From assembly GCA_031553755.1 (NCBI GenBank), contig JAVBKZ010000061.1:1-64000 (forward strand): a stretch of DNA of 64,000 nt. Direction: 5' to 3'. The first letter of the stretch is position 1, and each line of letters opens with the position of its first letter. A program made the position numbers and the translations under genes. Below, one piece after another: positions 62,298-64,000 of this stretch. Below the pieces are notes generated by a model. The model did not search any database. It had not been told where the DNA came from and was given only the letters and a program-made list of their open reading frames with translations. This DNA is from JAIRVZ01 sp031553755 (GTDB taxonomy: Bacteria > Bacteroidota > Bacteroidia > Bacteroidales > Azobacteroidaceae).

Positions 62298-64000
62298 TTA
62301 GTTTTCTTTTTTATCTTCTTTTGGAGATTCGTTAGTTTCGTTATCTTTTTGAATCAAACCTTGTTGTTCCATAATTTCTTGAGAACGGGATTTCCATTTT
62401 CTTTTTCCGAAAATACGTTCCAAATCATCCGCGAAAATAACTTCTTTTTCAAGTAGGGCATCCGATAAATTTCCATGTCCTTCAGCATTTTCTTTGAGAA
62501 TTTGTTTGGCTCTATCGTATTGTTCGTTGATGATTCGTTTTACTTCTTCATCAATTAACTTGGCTGTTTCATCGCTGTATGGTTTGGTAAAACCATATTC
62601 CTGACCGGATGAATCGTAATAATTTATATTAGGAAGAAGTTGGCTCATACCGAAATATGTAACCATCGCGTTTGCCTGTTTGGTAACTCTTTCCAAATCA
62701 TTCATGGCTCCGGTGGAAATTCTTCCTAAGAAAACTTCTTCAGCAGCTCTTCCTCCTAAGGTAGCGCACATTTCGTCTTGTAATTGTTCGTATGTAGTAA
62801 TTTGCCTTTCTTCAGGAATATACCAGGCTGCGCCTAATGCTTTGCCTCGGGGTACGATTGTCACTTTTACCAACGGATTAGCATGTTCGAGCATCCAACT
62901 TAAAGTTGCGTGTCCGGATTCGTGTATAGCGATAGAACGACGTTCTTCTAATGTTGTTATTTTCGATTTTTTCTCCAAACCACCGACTATACGGTCCACC
63001 GCGTTCATAAAATCTTCTTTTTGAACGAATTGTTTGTTGTTTCTAGCTGCTATTAATGCGGCTTCATTACAAACATTTGCAATGTCGGCTCCTGAAAAGC
63101 CGGGAGTTTGACGCGCTAAAAATTCAGTGTCAACCGATTCGTCAATTTTTACATTGCGTAAGTGAACAATGAATATTTCTTTACGGTCATTCAAATCCGG
63201 TAAATCGACATTGATTTGACGGTCGAAACGTCCGGCGCGAAGTAGGGCTTTATCTAAAATATCGGCACGGTTTGTCGCTGCTAAAATGATAATTCCACTA
63301 TTGGAACCGAAGCCGTCCATTTCCGTAAGAAGTTGATTCAGAGTATTCTCTCTTTCGTCATTTGAACCCATATTCACATTCCTCCCACGAGCGCGTCCTA
63401 CGGCATCAATTTCATCGATAAAAATGATACAAGGGGCTTTTTCTTTTGCCTGACGGAATAAATCTCTTACACGCGATGCTCCAACTCCGACAAACATTTC
63501 TACGAAATCAGAACCGGATAAAGAAAAGAAAGGAACATCAGCTTCTCCCGCTACGGCTTTGGCTAATAATGTTTTACCTGTTCCCGGAGGGCCAACCAAT
63601 AATGCTCCTTTGGGAATTTTACCTCCCAAATCGGTGTATCTTCCCGGATTTTTCAGGAAGTCCACAACTTCTTCAACTTCTTGTTTTGCTTCAGATAAAC
63701 CGGCTACATCTTTGAATGTAACTTTTTTAGTTTGAGATGATTTATCGTATATTTGAGCCCGTGATTTTCCTACATTGAAAGGATTACCGGAATCTCCACC
63801 TCCGCCAGACATACGTCGCATGACGAAGAACCAAATAAGGATAATCAGGATAAACGGCCCAATTGTAATTAAAATTTCCAGTAAAATATCTTTTCCTTCA
63901 TCATAGTTGACTTCCGCGTCTATTTGATTTTCTGCAACCGTTTTGTCATAAAAATCAGAAAATTTATCTGATGAAGGGATCATTACAGAAATAGTCAATC
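62298..64000 (-). CDS. ftsH: ATP-dependent zinc metalloprotease FtsH (N-terminus outside window)
   Basis: At least 566 residues are present and the frame continues past the right edge. The visible part begins in the periplasmic region, then a membrane segment (ILLEILITIGPFILIILIWFFVM), the AAA+ domain with Walker A GPPGTGKT, Walker B IIFIDEID and the second region of homology (LLRAGRFDRQ), and the M41 protease domain with zinc motif HESGH. The apparent TTG start at 63998 is an artefact of the window edge. FtsH degrades misassembled membrane and regulatory proteins as a hexamer at the inner membrane. The C-terminal tail is charged (ETNESPKEDKKEN). Confidence 0.97.
   Translation of the reverse strand, partial: LTISVMIPSSDKFSDFYDKTVAENQIDAEVNYDEGKDILLEILITIGPFILIILIWFFVMRRMSGGGGDSGNPFNVGKSRAQIYDKSSQTKKVTFKDVAGLSEAKQEVEEVVDFLKNPGRYTDLGGKIPKGALLVGPPGTGKTLLAKAVAGEADVPFFSLSGSDFVEMFVGVGASRVRDLFRQAKEKAPCIIFIDEIDAVGRARGRNVNMGSNDERENTLNQLLTEMDGFGSNSGIIILAATNRADILDKALLRAGRFDRQINVDLPDLNDRKEIFIVHLRNVKIDESVDTEFLARQTPGFSGADIANVCNEAALIAARNNKQFVQKEDFMNAVDRIVGGLEKKSKITTLEERRSIAIHESGHATLSWMLEHANPLVKVTIVPRGKALGAAWYIPEERQITTYEQLQDEMCATLGGRAAEEVFLGRISTGAMNDLERVTKQANAMVTYFGMSQLLPNINYYDSSGQEYGFTKPYSDETAKLIDEEVKRIINEQYDRAKQILKENAEGHGNLSDALLEKEVIFADDLERIFGKRKWKSRSQEIMEQQGLIQKDNETNESPKEDKKEN

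Noticed and set aside
1..64000. CRISPR arrays, tRNA, rRNA or transposase genes
   Set aside because: No regularly spaced repeats, cloverleaf-like sequences, rRNA segments or transposase motifs were seen; the only mobile-like features are short palindromic repeats.

Overview
The window is AT-rich chromosomal DNA from a member of the order Bacteroidales (phylum Bacteroidota). The evidence is an ECF-sigma/FecR/SusC/SusD locus, Bacteroides-type promoters (TTTG then TAnnTTTG), almost no Shine-Dalgarno sequences, and many proteins ending in a C-terminal type IX secretion (T9SS) sorting domain. T9SS cargo points away from Bacteroides itself and toward a T9SS-positive lineage such as the Porphyromonas, Tannerella, Dysgonomonas or Paludibacter relatives. 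The genus cannot be settled from this sequence.

Layout. (1) 1-5342, minus strand: a cut-off GH95-like/DUF5703-type secreted protein, a palindromic intergenic repeat, a large beta-helix surface protein and a lectin-like surface protein. (2) 5343-16538, plus strand: ECF sigma factor, FecR anti-sigma, a SusC transducer with an STN signalling domain, SusD and two accessory lipoproteins. (3) 16699-39989: secreted, mostly T9SS-exported proteins. These are a free-standing lectin-like protein, two M60 metallopeptidases, a GH88 unsaturated glucuronyl hydrolase, two PL8 polysaccharide lyases, a DUF3472 protein, two metallophosphoesterases and an RbsD/FucU-like lipoprotein. (4) 40008-60483: exo-acting enzymes without the sorting tag, probably mostly periplasmic (GH116, GH89, sulfatase, GH20, GH109, BNR-GH105 fusion, GH3, DUF2264), with three predicted cytoplasmic enzymes (threonine-dehydrogenase-like SDR, NagB/PIG-L fusion, N-acetylhexosamine-kinase-like protein). 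(5) 60619-64000: housekeeping genes thyA, cdsA and ftsH (cut by the window end).

How it fits together. PL8 lyases plus unsaturated-uronyl hydrolases (GH88, GH105) indicate glycosaminoglycans such as chondroitin, dermatan or hyaluronan. GH89, GH20, GH109, sulfatase and M60 peptidases indicate N-acetylhexosamine-rich animal glycans (heparan sulfate, mucin O-glycans). My inference is a large host-glycoprotein/proteoglycan utilisation locus in which surface T9SS enzymes cut polymer and peptide, SusCD imports fragments, periplasmic exo-enzymes finish them, and cytoplasmic enzymes process amino sugars and perhaps threonine.

Most unusual content: a two-lobed, QxW-motif (ricin-like) module reused in five proteins; two secreted phosphoesterases inside a glycan locus; a NagB/PIG-L fusion whose NagB half has lost catalytic residues; and a lipoprotein form of an RbsD/FucU-type mutarotase.
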